64,000 bases of DNA from Coriaria nepalensis (taxonomy: Eukaryota; Streptophyta; Magnoliopsida; Cucurbitales; Coriariaceae). Below are positions 63,987 through 64,000 of the stretch, one piece after another. How positions within the stretch are numbered: the first letter of the stretch is position 1; each line of letters opens with the position of its first letter. A program made the position numbers and the translations under genes. Below the pieces are notes generated by a model that saw only the letters and a program-made list of their open reading frames with translations, ran no database searches and was not told where the DNA came from. Location of the stretch: contig CP114485.1 of assembly GCA_027186245.1 (NCBI GenBank), forward strand, positions 11,312,001 to 11,376,000. The letters run 5' to 3'.

Positions 63987-64000
63987 TAGTATAAATATAC

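Overview
This is nuclear DNA of a flowering plant, almost certainly a core eudicot. The evidence is intron-rich genes with GT..AG borders, AT-rich introns and spacers, plant-only families (MEI2-like, GTE bromodomain, DUF1296/GIP1, SRG1-type dioxygenase) and scattered decayed Ty3/gypsy, Ty1/copia, hAT-like and SINE remnants. I cannot name the species. I assembled seven intact gene models by eye. In each, the exon lengths sum to a multiple of three.

Layout: 3.4-8.7 kb (-) GBF-interacting protein 1-like, 863 aa. 11.3-12.2 kb (-) decayed gypsy gag. 13.0-16.9 kb (-) MEI2-like RNA-binding protein, 819 aa. 23.0-24.8 kb (+) ribosomal protein eL32, whose long first intron holds what looks like a cluster of five box C/D snoRNAs. 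25.5-26.7 kb (-) KRI1 pseudogene. 28.0-30.2 kb (-) lysine-rich plant protein of unknown function, 366 aa. 32.1-35.8 kb (+) SH3P3, 348 aa. 36.9-38.8 kb (-) gypsy gag remnant with LTR pieces. 39.0-39.4 kb, array of hairpin-forming ~60-bp repeats. 40.6-43.9 kb (-) SRG1-like 2-oxoglutarate/Fe(II) dioxygenase, 360 aa. 45.5-50.2 kb, two gypsy remnants head to head. 51.3-52.7 kb, a patchwork of an orphan TPX2-like exon, a duplicated dioxygenase 5' end, and a 771-bp hAT-like element carrying a beta-xylosidase fragment. 52.8-53.0 kb, tRNA-derived SINE. 54.1-57.2 kb (-) GTE12-like bromodomain protein, 571 aa. 58-60 kb, two related MITE-like repeats. 60.1-62.0 kb (+) dead copia pol. The right edge is a probable copia LTR followed by an exact primer binding site.

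From GIP1-like to SH3P3 the gene order (DUF1296, MEI2-like, eL32, unknown lysine-rich protein, SH3P3) matches, as I remember the locus names, Arabidopsis At4g18150 to At4g18060. This looks like an old conserved block. The right half (36-64 kb) is more rearranged and transposon-rich.

The most interesting signals are the snoRNA cluster in the eL32 intron, the datable hAT-like insertion (decayed 8-bp target duplication inside a duplicated promoter) with captured coding sequence, and the tandem hairpin array near 39.2 kb. Genome searches and RNA data were not available; family names rest on motif recognition.
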